NCBI GenBank assembly: GCA_013399305.1 | Contig: VXAI01000164.1 | Location: 1,061,693 to 1,125,692 of the forward strand | DNA length: 64,000 nt | Source: Rostratula benghalensis | Taxonomy: Eukaryota > Chordata > Aves > Charadriiformes > Rostratulidae | Direction: 5' to 3' | In this document: positions 1 through 13,800 of the stretch, piece after piece | Position numbering within the stretch: the first letter of the stretch is position 1 | Layout of the letters: every line of letters begins with the position of its first letter | The notes under the pieces: model-generated | Seen by the model: only the letters and a program-made list of their open reading frames with translations | Databases searched by the model: none | What the model was told of the DNA's origin: nothing | Made by a program: the position numbers and the translations under genes

Positions 1-592
1 CCAAGAAGGCCAACAGCATCCTGGCCTGTATCAGCATGGCCAGCAGGAGTAGGGAAGTGATTGTGCCTCTGTATTCTGCACTGGTGAGGCCTCACCTCAA
101 GTACTGTTTTCAATTCTGGGCCACTCACTACAGGAAGGCCATTGAAGTGCCTGGAGTGTGTCCAGAGGAGAGCTACCAATCTGGCGAGGGGTCTAGAGAA
201 CAAGTCATATGAAGAGAGGCTGAGGAAACTGGACATGTTTAGTTTGGAGAAGACTGAAGGGAGATCTCATTGCCCTCTGAAACTACCTGAAAGGAGGTTG
301 TGGGGAAGTGGGTGTTGGCCTCTTCTCCCAAGTGAATAATGACAGGACCAGAGGAAATGGTCTGAAGCTGCAGCAGGGGAGGTTCAAATGAGATACTGAA
401 AGAGTGGTCAGGCACTGAAACACCCTGCCCAGGGAGGTGGTTGAGTCACCATCCCTGGAGGTATTTAAGAAACGTGTAGATGCAGCACTTCAGGGCATGC
501 TCTAGTGGCTTTGTAGAGGCAGTTTTGTGTGTGCATGGCTGGACTTGATGATATCAGAGATGATCCTTTCCAACACTGATGATTCTATGACA
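1..592 (+). mobile_element. CR1 LINE fragment, 3' part (ORF2 end plus 3'UTR), enters from left edge
   Basis: The sequence matches the known CR1 ORF2 C-terminus and 3' region. A broken frame reads [20 protein letters not shown], followed by 'aacaagtcatatgaagagaggctgagg' type sequence. The 3'UTR-like tail runs to 'gatgattctatgac' near 590. The reading frame carries several stops and indels, so the copy is dead. It is cut off by the window start. Confidence 0.9.
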
Positions 593-892
593 AAAGGAAA
601 TGGCCTCAAGTTGCACCAGGAGAGGTTCAGATTGGATATCAGGAAAAATTTTTACACTCAAAGAGTTAATAAACATTGGAATAGGCTGCCCAAGCAGCAG
701 CAGGTGCTGTTGAGGCACCATCCATGGAGGTATTCAAAAGACAGGTTGACATAGTGCTTAGTGACATGGTTTAGTGAGGGGCTGTTGTTTTTTATCAGTT
801 AGGATGATGCTTGGACTAGATGATCTTAGAGGTCCCTTCCAACCTAGACATCACAGACCATCATAGAATTCTATGATTCTATGATTCTGTGA
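593..892 (+). mobile_element. CR1 LINE fragment, 3' end, adjoining the previous copy
   Basis: The fragment begins at 'ggaaatggcctcaagttgc' and ends in 'attctatgattctatg' repeats at 863-892, the diagnostic CR1 terminus. It carries 'agtgcttagtgacatgg', also present in the copies at 15,988 and 44,426 (reverse), so these belong to one subfamily. It is strongly 5'-truncated, as CR1 insertions usually are, and non-coding. Confidence 0.92.
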
Positions 893-3727
893 ACAGTCAG
901 CCTGAGTAAGAAACACTCAGGGTCTCCAGCCTTACGGCTGGGCTTACAAACAGAGGGCTGCAGGAAAATGAGGTGAGGGGGAATGAACCTAGAGGACTGA
1001 AGGACCGTGATGTCCTCTCCTTTCTTGGAGAGGTAGGGAAAAAAATCGGTTTTGGTTAAGTACAAGAAACCTGCCTTTGTTTCTATGTGCTAAATAGTGT
1101 GTGTAATATTGCAAATAACAATTCTTTCATTACACCATGTTGTGAGAAGTGGTGAGTTTTGGAGAGGCCTTGACTTTGCATTTCTAGCCTCCAAGGCTGG
1201 CCAGGCCTCCTTCCTTCCTTTGGAGCTGCCTCTGAAAGAGGAAAAGGAGAAAGAGGAAGAGGAGGTCTCACGACTTTGGTGGCCAGAACAGAGAAACAAA
1301 AGCAAAAACAAAACAGGGGAATCTATTTCCCATGGAAAATTATCAAAACAAAAGGTTGCCAAGCCAATCCTTACTGCATCCACAGTGACTGTAAAGATGA
1401 GGATGAGGTAGCTACTTTCATAGCAGGGCAGGGAAAGGAAGATCAGAAGCTTGGGAGGGCATCTGAGGAAGGCATTCAAACAAAGAGCAGGTAGGGGAAA
1501 GGGGCAGATGAATAATTTTCTCCAGAAAAGGAGAGAGGAAAAAGTTGGAGGAGGTAGCAGGAGTGTCTGAGGGTGGAAATACCAAACCACTGGGGATGGT
1601 TGTGGAGAAGAAGACTGAACAGACTTTGAGAAAGAAACAGCAAGAGGATTAGCAGCAACCTGAATGTGAAGGGATAACTCAGTAATGATGCCTCCATTAC
1701 AGGAGCAGCTGAGAGGTAGTCTTGAAATGTGCAGGGAAGAAGAAACCAGGCATAGGTGCAAGAAAGGAGGAGGAGGAGGAGAGAATAAATGCAATAAAAC
1801 CTTCTGATGAAAAAAAATAATAATCTCCCTGCCTAAAGCTGTAAGCAAATTAATTCAGAGCTGTTTGTGGCACTGACATAAATTCTTTGTAATGGGAATA
1901 AGGGGAGAAAGTGGGAGGTAAAAGAGGAAATAAAGGAAATTAATTTTTGGCAGTAAACTTCATCAGGAGCACATAGGGAATTCTGGAAATGTTATTCCGT
2001 ACTTCCCAAGTAGCAGAGGCCATGGCTCAGTGAGAGAGTAGATCAACTTGCAGGGCACTTAGCGCTGACCCAAATGCATTGGAACTGCATAACACAAAAC
2101 AGTGAACTGCCATTTTGAATCCTCCTGCTCCTTTTTATTCACCTGATAGCGTGCTTTTGGGTAGGCTAATGTTATTAGAGCAGCTTTCGTGCTAAGTCAG
2201 GTGCTACATGTCCTCCTGAAGCTGGCATGAGGCCAGGGTGACGGAGTAGGGCCATGTGCTGTCGTTAACTGAACGGGGAGGCAACCGTGTGAGTGTGACT
2301 GCTTGGGCTCAGCTTTGTCCTGCCAAGTGACCTGCTTGGCATAGACAGGTGGCGTGGGCAACGGTGGAACCGTAGCCTTCAGAGCCAAAATCCTGCTGGT
2401 GGGTGATGCCAGAGGCTCTCAAAGGCCGGGTGTGCAATGAGCTTTGGGTGGCAGGGGGAGCAGTGGCACTTTGGGAAGCCCCTTGGTCGCCAAGTTCCAC
2501 TGAAATAAATGCATTGAGAGATCAGGATCTTTTGAAAACCCTGCTGCATGTCTTTACTGATGTGTCTTCAGGTGCCTAATTCTCATAATGAACCAATCGA
2601 ATTGTGAAGTTTCTCCATCACTTCTCCGGACTTCAACACCACCTTACCCTGTGGCCTTGCTTCCCTGGGCTGGGCTGACCTGCTGGTCCTCACCTCCCAG
2701 GGATGGCATATTGGAAGATGCCATTAAGAAAATTTAGGACTTGTCTAATTCACAAGGGCTCCAAGCAACCCTTCTCTGAGGGATTCCCCTATTGCAGGGA
2801 TGAGGAACTCGGGGAAGCCTGAACAGCAGCCCTCTCTGGCCAGGGGCCAGGGATGTGGTGTACAGGAAAGGCCTCATTGACAGAAGCTGAAGAGCCTTCA
2901 GCGTGGGAGAAGCACTGTGGAGCCTGATGGCAGCTCGCAGGGAGAAAGCAGTGCACGTTAGCAGGATGCGGGCAGCTTCAAGGTTTCCTTCAGCAATCCA
3001 TAGTTCTTGGAAAATGGCAGTATATATTTTGGAGTGCTGGCAGAGCAATGACATGATCAAAAACATCTTAAGGTGGGAACTTGATTGCCACAAGAAGCTC
3101 CAAGGATAGTGTGGCATAGAGAGAAAGTATCTCCTTTTGAAGAATATCCTATGAAGAGGACGAGAGATTTTACACTTCAAGAAACTGAGGACCTTGGAAG
3201 AAGAGTTTCAAGGCAGGAAGAGAAAGCCCTTGTAAATTGCTGTGGGAGGTGAGCTCAGGTCCGTGAGAGACAGTACTAGTGCTGTGTCAACATGACAGTG
3301 ATGCAAGGTCAGGTGAGGTTAGCTCTACTGGCACACAGCTAACAGGATGCCCGGAGAGCCGATGTGAAAGGGGCGCTCCAAATTGCTAATGCCTTCATCT
3401 GGGTCAGCAACTAATAGTTGGACACTGATTCACAGCACTTCCCTTCTTTGAGAAGTCCTTTAGGTACGTGTATTTTTTTTAAACAGTGAGGAAATGAATG
3501 GCCATGCTGAGGATTAAGTGCTCCTCACGTCTGACCTCAGGCATGCTGGCTTTACCCCAGCCCAAGCCGTCTGCTGCCCGAGGCACTTCTCTCCAGCTTT
3601 CTTCCCCTTGCCCTTTACCCTGCTCCCTTCTCCTCACTTCTCTCCCTGTGTTGGGGCCATCCAAAACTGAGTTCCGACCCTGGCATGGATTGGGGAACAA
3701 GTGTTGAAATCCTTCTCTTTTTTTGGC

Positions 3728-3755
3728 TTTTTTTTTTTTTTTTTTTTTTTTTTTT
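3728..3755 (+). repeat. Homopolymer run of 28 T
   Basis: The run is read directly. The sequence on either side is not recognisable as a retrocopy. Confidence 0.95.
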
Positions 3756-6700
3756 CTGCGAAATGCAATTCTTGCTCACGGATTGTCTCATTCTTGGTAT
3801 ATCCCCTGCTGGACCCCTCGCCCCTTTCCCCGATCCCAGCTGTGCACAGCTGCACAAAGATGTCGGTGACATTGCGAGAACAGCTTCCCCCAGGGGCCTG
3901 GTCTGGTCCTGAAGGCACCTCACTGGTGCCAGCTCCCGTGCTTAGGAGATCTCTGCTTGCCACAGCTCAAGCTGGTGGCACAGAGGCTGGCTGAAGCCCA
4001 CTCACACCTGCTGCCAGGGGCTGTAGGCAGATCGTGCCCTGGGCTACACACATGCACACCATAAATCTCCACAGGGCTTCTGGTAAAACCCTTCAACGGA
4101 CAAAATGTTACTCACTTTCTCGGGGGCTATTCCAGTTCAAACTTTAAATAACAAATACCTCCACAAATTTCAGCAGGGTCCTTTAATCTAGGTCTCTCTG
4201 CTTCCTTCTCATCCCAAATTGCTCTGTTGTCCAGAGCCTAGCTATTTCTGAAAAGGACATGTCCTTCAGGGCAACATTTTACGCCTTTCTTGATGTCTTT
4301 TGTTTGTCCCCAAATGTAAACTCTCTCTGTGACAGGCTTTTAGCATGACTCTTTCTGTGATAAGCTGTTTAGCTTTTTTTTCCTTTGGGTTTTGTCAGTA
4401 ACAAAAATAATTTACCATTGGGAAGCCTTTCCTTGCCTGTTTTTTATCCCAAATTTCCTGCCCCTTGTCATCTTTGTATCTCATTTCTCCTAAGCTGCCC
4501 TCTTTATGTGTGTTTGCTGCTGTATCAGTCTCCTCAGTCAAGCTAATGTTCTGAAGTTTTTCTGGGGAAAAGAGATTATTTCCCAAACCAGGTTAGGTAG
4601 GTCAGGAAAACATGCCGAGTAAGCAGAATTTAGACCAGCAGAAGAACACAGCTTATTTTATTCAGGGAGGACATTAAGATAAATCTTCCAAATCACCCCC
4701 TTCCAACTATAAGCTTAGTCTGCTTTAGGAGACACTGCTGACATAAATCAGGCAGTTTAGCTGCTGGTAAAGGCTTTGTGGTGTAGACAAGTGCTCCTCA
4801 GTGAAGCTGACTGAAGTGCCAGTGGTTTGACTCAATTGACGTCTGTCAGGCAAAGTCACCGCTTTATTCATGCAGCGTTTCTGCAGATTGACGTAGACCC
4901 CCAAGGGAGTGATGCTCTGCAGCAGACCTTTTTGCGTTTGTTATTCTCATGTCCTGGGTGTCTTCTGGCAGTCATCATATGCATCACTGCTCAATTCCAG
5001 CCTCTCACGTTCTCAAGTCTCCTTTACAAGCAGGTTGGGATCCGGCTCGTGGAGCTCGGGGTTTTCTGGGCTTGAGTGAAGTGAATCTCCATTCTCCACC
5101 AACACTGAGCTGCAGCAAGCCTTTCCTATTCAGCAAAGCATATAAGCCAGTTTTTGGCTCATTTCTATTCAGTGGAATGTTTAGCCATGAGTTTTAATGC
5201 TCAAATCCCATGGCTTATTGTTGGATTTAGGTGAATGTCCACACTACGTTACTGAATAATGAGAAGGGGATTAATTACAAGGAGGAGGGAGTTTTCCTGA
5301 GTTGGGTTCAGACAGAAGAGTGGTACACTCCTGTCCCAAGGCTTCCCCCCTCCACCAGTTGTACATTCAACAGTCTATTCCCAGGGCACAGTGTTGATAT
5401 TTTAGTCTTGCTTACCAAGGGACATTTTTGTAGTGTTGGATTTGCCAGGTGAAACCCCCTGTGGGGTTGCTCAAGACCTTGGTGAGCCACCTCAGCTTTG
5501 CTGTGTGGAAAGGGTGATGGCAGTGGGCTGATCCCATGCAGCATGCAGAGCACCTGGTTTGTATCATCTCCAGCTTCAGAGGGTGGAGATGGAGGAGGCA
5601 TGTGGAGCGCAGTGGGCTGATTTGACTGCTTTTACACAGCAGATTTCACACTAACTCCAAAGGGTAAAAATTGAAATACTTAGTCCCTGCAATGTGTTTA
5701 TAGAAGGGAGGAGGTGACAGCTCCATTTGTATACTGCCCAAAGCATTTTGGGCAGGGCAGCAGATGTCTGCTGGTCTCTCTGAAGGGATTCTTGCTTTCT
5801 GTAAAGGAGATTCCTCCCTTTCTGGTTACTCATTGTGGAAAATGTTAAACTGAGTGTGTTTTATACGTTCTTCAAAGTTCTGTGATTTAGACAGATCTTT
5901 TCCTCTAAGGCAGAGGATGACATTATGTTCATGAAATGTTTCACACAATCCTGTATTGTCCTTACTTACTTGCCATAGACATGCTAATCCCTTACAGTGC
6001 TGCATTTTTGTCCAAGTTGCAGCAAAAATGATGAACACAGCCCAGTGTCATGATAAAACAGTGTTGTACATGTCCCTAAAGCTAGACCTCAGAAAAAGTG
6101 TGAAAATGTCTAATGAGTTGACCAGGGTGCAGTCTGAGGGATGGGGCCTGTAACAGCTAGCCCACCCAGAGAGGAGTACAGGCGGAGCTGTCATGAAGGT
6201 CGTGCTGTTGGGATGTGACCATTTAAAAGTGGATCACAAGTTAAAGCAACTTTAATTAGCCTCTGCAAGCTATCTTGGGCCCTGAGCAAAAGTTGGACAC
6301 TGCATAAGGACTGATGCTGACGATCCCCAAGTGCTGATGAAGACTCCAGCTCTGTGGGCACAGACCCATAGAGCTCTCAGTCTTTGCACCTCACTTTTCC
6401 TAGCCTTTACAATGGAAATAATAAGAGTTGCCAGCCTCCAAGCAGTGAGGTGTTGGTTGTGTTTTAACAGTCTTTTAAACAGAAAGTCCGAGCAGACTTG
6501 GTGAGACTCCATTTAATGGCTTATGGACTTAAACTTAACAACTGTTTTTTTCCAGTGTTCCCATTGTACCCACAACCTGAGAAATCGGCACCCCCTCTGA
6601 CATGCAGTGGCAGCAGGGCACTGATCTGTGACTTCCAAGACTGCAAACCAGAAGCCTTTCCTTCAGCTGAGCGGAGATGGGCCATTGCTGGGCTGTGGTA

Positions 6701-7860
6701 AGCGAGAGGACGTTGACCGCGGCCTGTTATGATTTGTAGAGAAAAAATACAGAGCTTAGTCATCAAAAAAACAGGGGTTAGTCATCAAAAACAATCTACC
6801 TTCCTCTTCAAATATAAAAATGCTTAAAAGTTTGGTAAGGTTTAGAGGGCATTAAAAAAACACCGCTACTACAATTGCCGGCATAAATTCCCATCAGGTA
6901 GCCTTCCTTCCCCATTTGATGCAGAGCCTTACAGCTTCATGTCTGTTGCCAAATGCTTTAGCCCTGGTGCCCATAAAAGGTTTCTGCTCTAACTGTCTTG
7001 TTATCAGACCATCAATGTCCTGACACTTCCTAGTGATTAATCCTGCCTTGAAATGAAATTAAGTTTCCATATATTTGGCAGAATGACCCCAGGACTTCCT
7101 ATTTGGGGAATACAAAGAATAAAGCATCTGCAGCCTACAGGAAGCCAGAGTCTCTGATTTCCTGCAGAGGCAGAACAAGAACAAACAGGGAACACATATT
7201 TCACAGCAGCAGTCGAAAGTGCACGTAAGAGCCCTGGCGGCCCCCATGATGAAAACAATTAGAAGGGGGGGGAACATCCCTGGTCCCAAAATTATTTGTG
7301 GGTGTTTTGTTACGTACACAATATGCCATTAGAAAATAGATGTAACTCAATGTTTTTTCCAGGTGACTATTAAACTTTCCCTTGGCATGTGTCTTTTGGT
7401 TTACATCAGCAAGATTGTACTTGTAAAGCAAGCGAGTTTTACGCTGCCGTTTGCTACGTTAGGCTCTCTACATCCATTTGTGCTTAGGAAAACACAGTGA
7501 CATTTTCTTTGATTACTTTGTTTAAAATGAGCCAGGCCAGATTCAGGCTGATGTAAACTCTGGTGAAAGGGGCAGGAGGAGGTGATAAGGCAGTAAATCC
7601 TACTTGCAGCCTAGCTCTGAAGTGCAATGAAAGGCACATGGGGGAAGTGGAGGCACCAGTTTGCCTTCTGGGGCTGCGCAGCACAGTCTCCTTAAGAGAG
7701 AGCCACTGCTGCTTCAACAATGGAATTTAGCAGTTCTACACCCACAGAAGGAAATGCTTCCAAGTGCTTCCAAATTGCTGGTTACGTCTTGCACTAATGG
7801 GCATCATCAGCTTAAAATTAGACCTCTGAATAATGCTTCTACCTAAAGATATATCCTTGC

Positions 7861-7898
7861 ATGTGTGCATGTGTATATATAGATGTGTGTGTGTGTAT
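7861..7898 (+). repeat. TG/TA dinucleotide microsatellite
   Basis: An interrupted run of TG and TA dinucleotides, including (TG)6, is read directly. Confidence 0.85.
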
Positions 7899-10800
7899 GG
7901 ACAGATAAAAACCTGTTCTCTTTACCCATGACACTGTTGGGATTGTCATGGTTGTTGTAGGATATTTACTTACTCTTTGTCAGATGGCTCTCACTCTGCC
8001 ATGGACACTGGTTTTGCCAGTGCCGATGGTGCTGTTGCTGCTGGCTCTTGTCAAAAGAAATGGTCTTATTTCTGTCTTGCAAAAGTACCATATTTCCACC
8101 ATCACTGTATCTAAGAATTTCTTGCTTCCTACAGTTTTATATCAGTGAAGCCTCTTTCAATGCCTCCTAACCCCAAATGGGGTGAAAGAGGGGAGGCCTA
8201 GATGCTGCAGGATGTTAGGCTTGGTGTGCTTCCATGGGGAAGGGTCCGACCAGTGGCTGGTTAAGACGGCAGAAATGGGGCTAGTGTGATTCCCTGGAAG
8301 GTTGCTCGTCTTGGTGATTTTAATAAATGTCTGTCTAGAAACAAAATGCAAACCATTGCTCTCCTTTAAACCATGGGGTTTAAAGCATCTGACCATGATA
8401 CTTTTCTGAAAGGGCATTAAAATTTTTCTTTGAGGTGTTAGGCTAGGAGTGGATATTTCTTAACCCTGACAGTACCAAATGCATGAGAAACACAGGATGT
8501 GGCTCACAGGTCCTTACTGTGGTGGCATTGAGAAGATCATGTTATATGAAACAAGTCCCAAGAGATCCACAGAGAACTGTGAGTGAACTAAGAACAAGTT
8601 TACACCACAAAACGCTGCTTGCCACTGAAATGCCAGAGGCAGTGGGAATTAAAGCTGGTCTGCCCACATGGCCCAAGGAGCATTTACTGGATGCAGACTA
8701 GACACATTAACTTGGCGACTGCCTGGAGTTAATAAGCCGTTTTTCTTAATTCATGCTCTTGTCATAGGGACTTTTTTTCCCCTGCAGTTTGGTAAAAGGC
8801 TCAAGGAGTACCTGTTTGTACTGAAATCTGCAGGGATTTGGGGACACAGCAGGGAATGAGGGCATTCACAGAGAGAGACTTAGATCTGCAAGACTCTCAC
8901 AGTGTAATTCTGTGTCTGCAAAGAGCTGGGCTACCTTACCTTACCTTTTCACTTTGTTCTCTACTCTTGAGTTTTACAAGGAACCATGTGTCCCTGTCTC
9001 TGCCAGTGGGCTGGTTAATTCTCTCCCAATTATTCTAGAATGAGTAAGGTACAGCTGAATCTATGCAGTGCTGCCAGCTCTTGTGATGTTTTAAGTCTTG
9101 CAATATTTGCTTTTTGTCCTCTCGGCTTTTGCTCCCAGACTAATGCAATATATAATTCCTCTTCCCATTCGCAAAGAAGAGGAAGGGGGAAAAAAAAGCA
9201 CTCCAGGTGTCCAGTCTACCTGGCAGGAAAGGAAAGCCAGGATCCAGGACACAGGAACCCCCTGGCTGTTACAACTGGGCCCAGACACATCTGCCCCACA
9301 AAAGCTGCAGCTCCATCACTGCACTGTGGGTATTGTAAATAACTCCTGCTCACTAAATCAGACTATCAAATGACTGCTCTTCTCTCTCACTGCCACCCAC
9401 CCCCATCCATGCATTATCTCGTCGTTCTTTTCTCTTACTACAATTGCACTTTCCTGACGAGAGCTCCTGATGATTTTTCAACTCTTCCAGGGGAAAGCCC
9501 CCAGGGAGAGTGCTCCTTTCCCCACACAGAGATGCCCACAGCCAAACGCAGCCAGCAGGACCCAGACTGAGCCTCAACAGCCCGGGCAGGAAACCAGCCA
9601 AGGCAAACCTTTTAAAACAGGCAGCTCTGGCCTGAAGACAGCCCATCAGAGGGGCCAGGGGTACTCTGTGGCATCTTTCCTTAGCAAATGTGGGGTGCTG
9701 CCCAGGTAGTGGACAGGCCCCCCTAAGGGTGCAGAGGAGCTGGTGCTGCATGCTCCATCCTGCACAGGAACCACAGACCTCTGCTGTTTTTAGCAATGGA
9801 TGCCCCTCACCTATCTGTCAGGGATAAGCCTCTCAGTCACCCCTTTCAACACAGATTTCCCATATTGTCAATATTGTCAAATTCCACTTCCTGTATGAGA
9901 GTCACATGGGACAGGGTTTGCTTCTTGTATGCTTTTGCCATCTGGCCATTGCTTGCAGCGGAGTCTCTCTCCACATGTGTGACTTAGCAGTCCAGATGTC
10001 TCTCGTTTGCAAACCCTTTGGGCAGCCCTGTGACTGAGCATGCCACTCTGGCCTACCCTGCACGTGGAACACTTTTTTTTTTCACAGCCCCCAGGCTAAT
10101 CCCTTCAGCAGCCCTTCAGTTTTGGTCAAAGGAAGCATGAACTCTCGTTGGGGCACCTTGATCTAAAAGCCTTGATCTAAAGATCTAAAGAAAGATTCTT
10201 TCTGGAAAGAAAACGTAGCTGGATTGCAATGGTTGCTACGTACAAACTCGGATTATCCTGTTCAGCAAGTTTGTACTTCTATTCTTCTACTGTTAAAAGC
10301 CACCGTTGTGAGTGAACCAGTGAATTGTAGACATGATGCATATCTGGAAATAGAGAAGTCACCTATTACTGCTTCTGTTGGTCAAACCCTGTTCCTTCCA
10401 TGAGCAGATCAGGTATAAGCATCCCCTTCCTTTTCTCTCTCACTGACACCAAGCTCTTTGGGCTGTGGTTCACGGGCTTCACATGATGAGAAGCAGTAGT
10501 TACCTGTGACACCACTGTGACTGCCATCTTTTCCTTTGTAAACTGTAATGTAGTAAAGCATCTCAGGATGCTGTTTCCATGTGAGTGGAACTAACTGTAA
10601 GGCTATGTGTTGCCTTGACAAAAATGCAGGCATCTGAGCTCTACTGCTTCACTTCTGCACAGGGATAACCTCTCATTGTGGATCACCATGTGCACTGCAG
10701 ATGGAAAATTCTGTAGCTTTTTTTTTTTCAGTGGTGTAACTGTCCTGGTGTAATCATTACCTAAGGATTTCATAAAAATCACTGTTGTTTTACAAAGGTG

Positions 10801-13800
10801 TCAGTGAACAGAGAATCTGCCTGCTATGTCAGAAGTGATAACGTTTTCCAGATACAGCACATAAATTGCCAAGTAAGCGCTCTCTTCATTTACATTGCTT
10901 TTACCCCAACCTAACTCCATTAATTTGACAATTGCAGGAGAGGTGTAGAGCTCCTGGGAGGAAGCTCACCTCTACAGTTTTTGAAATTGATGACATGTGG
11001 GTTTCCAGCAGTTTGGCTGTGATTATTCAGCAAAAATGAGCTCTGCACAGAGCTGATGAAATTGCACGCACCAGCGTCGTTAACAGGAAATGAGCAACCA
11101 AGCCTTGTTTGCATCATTTCAGAGACTGTTCAGGGTTGGAAGCCTATAAATGAATGATAAGATACTTTGAGGAAAGAGAGTGTTAAACTTTCTATCCTTA
11201 GCTGATCTCTAGCCTGAGTAGGGACAGTCTTGGAAAGAAACTTCAGAATATCTCCAGTCCATCCCTTGCTCAGTGGCCAAGAGGAAATCAGCTCAGAGGA
11301 AGGTCTGGTGTGCACCTCTTATCCTATCCCCCTTCCAGCACCATGCAAGGGACCTTTTTGCTTTGCCTTTTGATAGTGTGACCATATCTCTTGTAGTCAT
11401 TTTCATGTCCCTTGGGTCTGAAAAGAAGTTGAGATTTTCTTCTTACAGTTTGAAATGTGCAGATCACTTTCCTGCTTTTATCCCAGAAAAAAAAAAAAAA
11501 GGCACTCTAGGAGCAAAATATGTTGCTGGATCTTGTGTGAGGTTGTGTGTAGTTTATACAATGCCTGATGCAAACTGAAAAACTCTGAAGTTTGAAGAGG
11601 ACACTGTAGGGCTGGCTAATGGGGAGCACTTCTGTGCTTCAAAGCTTTTCTAAGATATTCAAACATTTTAAGTTAATTAGGGTTAGGAGCTCTTTCACTG
11701 TTTGAATTTCTGACAGCAGAGAGTTAAGTAAAGCTTTTCTTACAAAACCTCTCACTTGGAAATACGCACAATGCTGTTTAGTGTTAATTCCCAAGTTTGT
11801 TTTTTTCTTTGCTCTCAGTCTCTATGAAGAAGCTCATCCAGGTCTTTATTGCCTTCCTTTCACAGCAGAATTTGTCTAGGATCAATGGGGATTGTGCTAA
11901 CTTTGCAATAGAGTCTTCAGGAAGACAGTTAAAACGCTTTCTACTTGTGCACCAGCTCTTCAGGATGATTGGTAACAGAGGGCTGGAGATTCACGGTTAG
12001 TAGCAGTACTGATACAATGAGCTAAGAGTTTACAGATGACTTCTGACAGAGCATTCAGAGTATTAAGATAGGTTCACTGATTTAAGTTGAAAAAAAAGCT
12101 TTCAAGACTGTGACTTGAGCTAGATGGTGATGTCTTGGTTAGGTTTATTTGTAAATATTTTACTTGCTCTGTAAGAAGATCTGTAGTCCTTCTTTATTAT
12201 TGGGGGAAGACACTAAAACACAAAAAAGAAAATGTATCCTGGATTGAGCAAACTCATTTCTCTATGCCATCTAAAGGGTTAATCAGAATATCTTAGACCT
12301 CTAAGACAGCTATAAGGCCTTTTGTTTTCCCAAGATCTGGCATTTGGGGCTGTAGGAAGGTAGGTCTCATCCCCACCTTATGAGATGAGACTCAAGAAAA
12401 CCACTTGCCCAATCCCAGTTGGTGTCCCTCACTCCACCAGGAATGTATGGGACTGCAGCCCAACACCTTTCGAGAAGCTTCCTCGAGGTAGTCCCCAGCT
12501 GTTCTGGCAGCTTCTCTTGTCTCCTCCGGCCATGTGCCAGCTTGTGGCTTTTTGCACAAGTGATTGCCACTCATCTGTGCCTGGAGAAGAAGCTCCCCCA
12601 TCCCCTCACCCTGCTGTGATTGCCGCAGTGCAGGGTTTGCACCAGCCAGGCTACACATCCTATGGCTGGAGGCTGCAGTCCGAGGCTTCCCGGTTGTTGA
12701 GAGCCCAGCCTCATACTGCAGACCCCAGTCCTTGCCAAGCCATGTCACCAGTTCCACTAACTGCTTACCTACCAGTAAGCACCTGCTAAGGAGGTAGAAG
12801 CAAATTTGTATGTCTCCTACGAGGCATCTTGCCCCGAGACTCTCCCTTGGGTGGGTCAGAGCCCCTGGGATGCAACCTGGCATCTTCCACCGACTGACCG
12901 GAGGCATCTGTCCTGCCCCACCACATGAGAGGCCATTCCCTGTAGTGTTTTTATCAAACATGACAGAGGCCCTGTGGCTGAATAGAAGATGAGATGGAAC
13001 TGGTGACCACACCAGTTGTGAATCACATAGGGATATTCAAAAGCAGTTGAGCTCCCCTCACTTACATATCCTGTGCAGGGCTGGGGCATGTGCAGCTCTT
13101 CACAAAGCATTTGTCCCACAGTAAGGAAGGGGAATAAACTATGGACACCCTGCCTTGTCAGCCTTAGCCTTTTCACTACAGGCAAAATAGCTAAATGGCA
13201 TTTTCTAAAAAGCAGTTAATTTCAGCAAAAATTTACTGAAAGCCTGGCCCAGAAACGAGAAGTCACCTTCAAAGACGTTGCAAAGCGAATGGGTTGTCTG
13301 AAAATTAAGACCATCTCTAGTTGTAATATCCACTACTAGTCCTTAAGATACTTGAATGGCATTTCAAGGCTAGAGCTTAGGATTTTGTTAGGATGTGAAA
13401 CATTCCTCCTCTGTTTGCCTTTTTATTTAAGTACTTGCTGAATGAGATATCAAGGTCCTGCCTACATAGGAAAAAAAAAAAAGCAGTAAAATGCTTTATA
13501 TCAGAAAAGCGAAGCAGGCAGCTTCATGCAGACACTACTATGTGATATTAGAGTTTGTTATTGATTTCACTTATGTGTCTTGGGAATAGCTCACATTTAA
13601 AGTTATATCTAAAAGGTCATTTTTATACTAGAATAGGCTTATTTACATAGGGAAGAGATCATGGTGTAACTGCACCATATACCTGGATCCTAATGCTATA
13701 CCTATCTACAGAACTTCTGCTACAGGTAACGGCTAACACTTCAATAAGTAGTCTTTGAGATCGAGTGAGGGAGTAGTCCCAGATCCAAATTTTGGCACAA

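Noticed and set aside
1090..1848. 252-codon minus-strand open frame
   Set aside because: The Ser/Pro/Leu/Phe-rich product mirrors the purine-rich plus strand, which lacks minus-strand stops by composition.
12392..13012. 206-codon minus-strand open frame
   Set aside because: No recognisable motif, and it overlaps other equally plausible frames.
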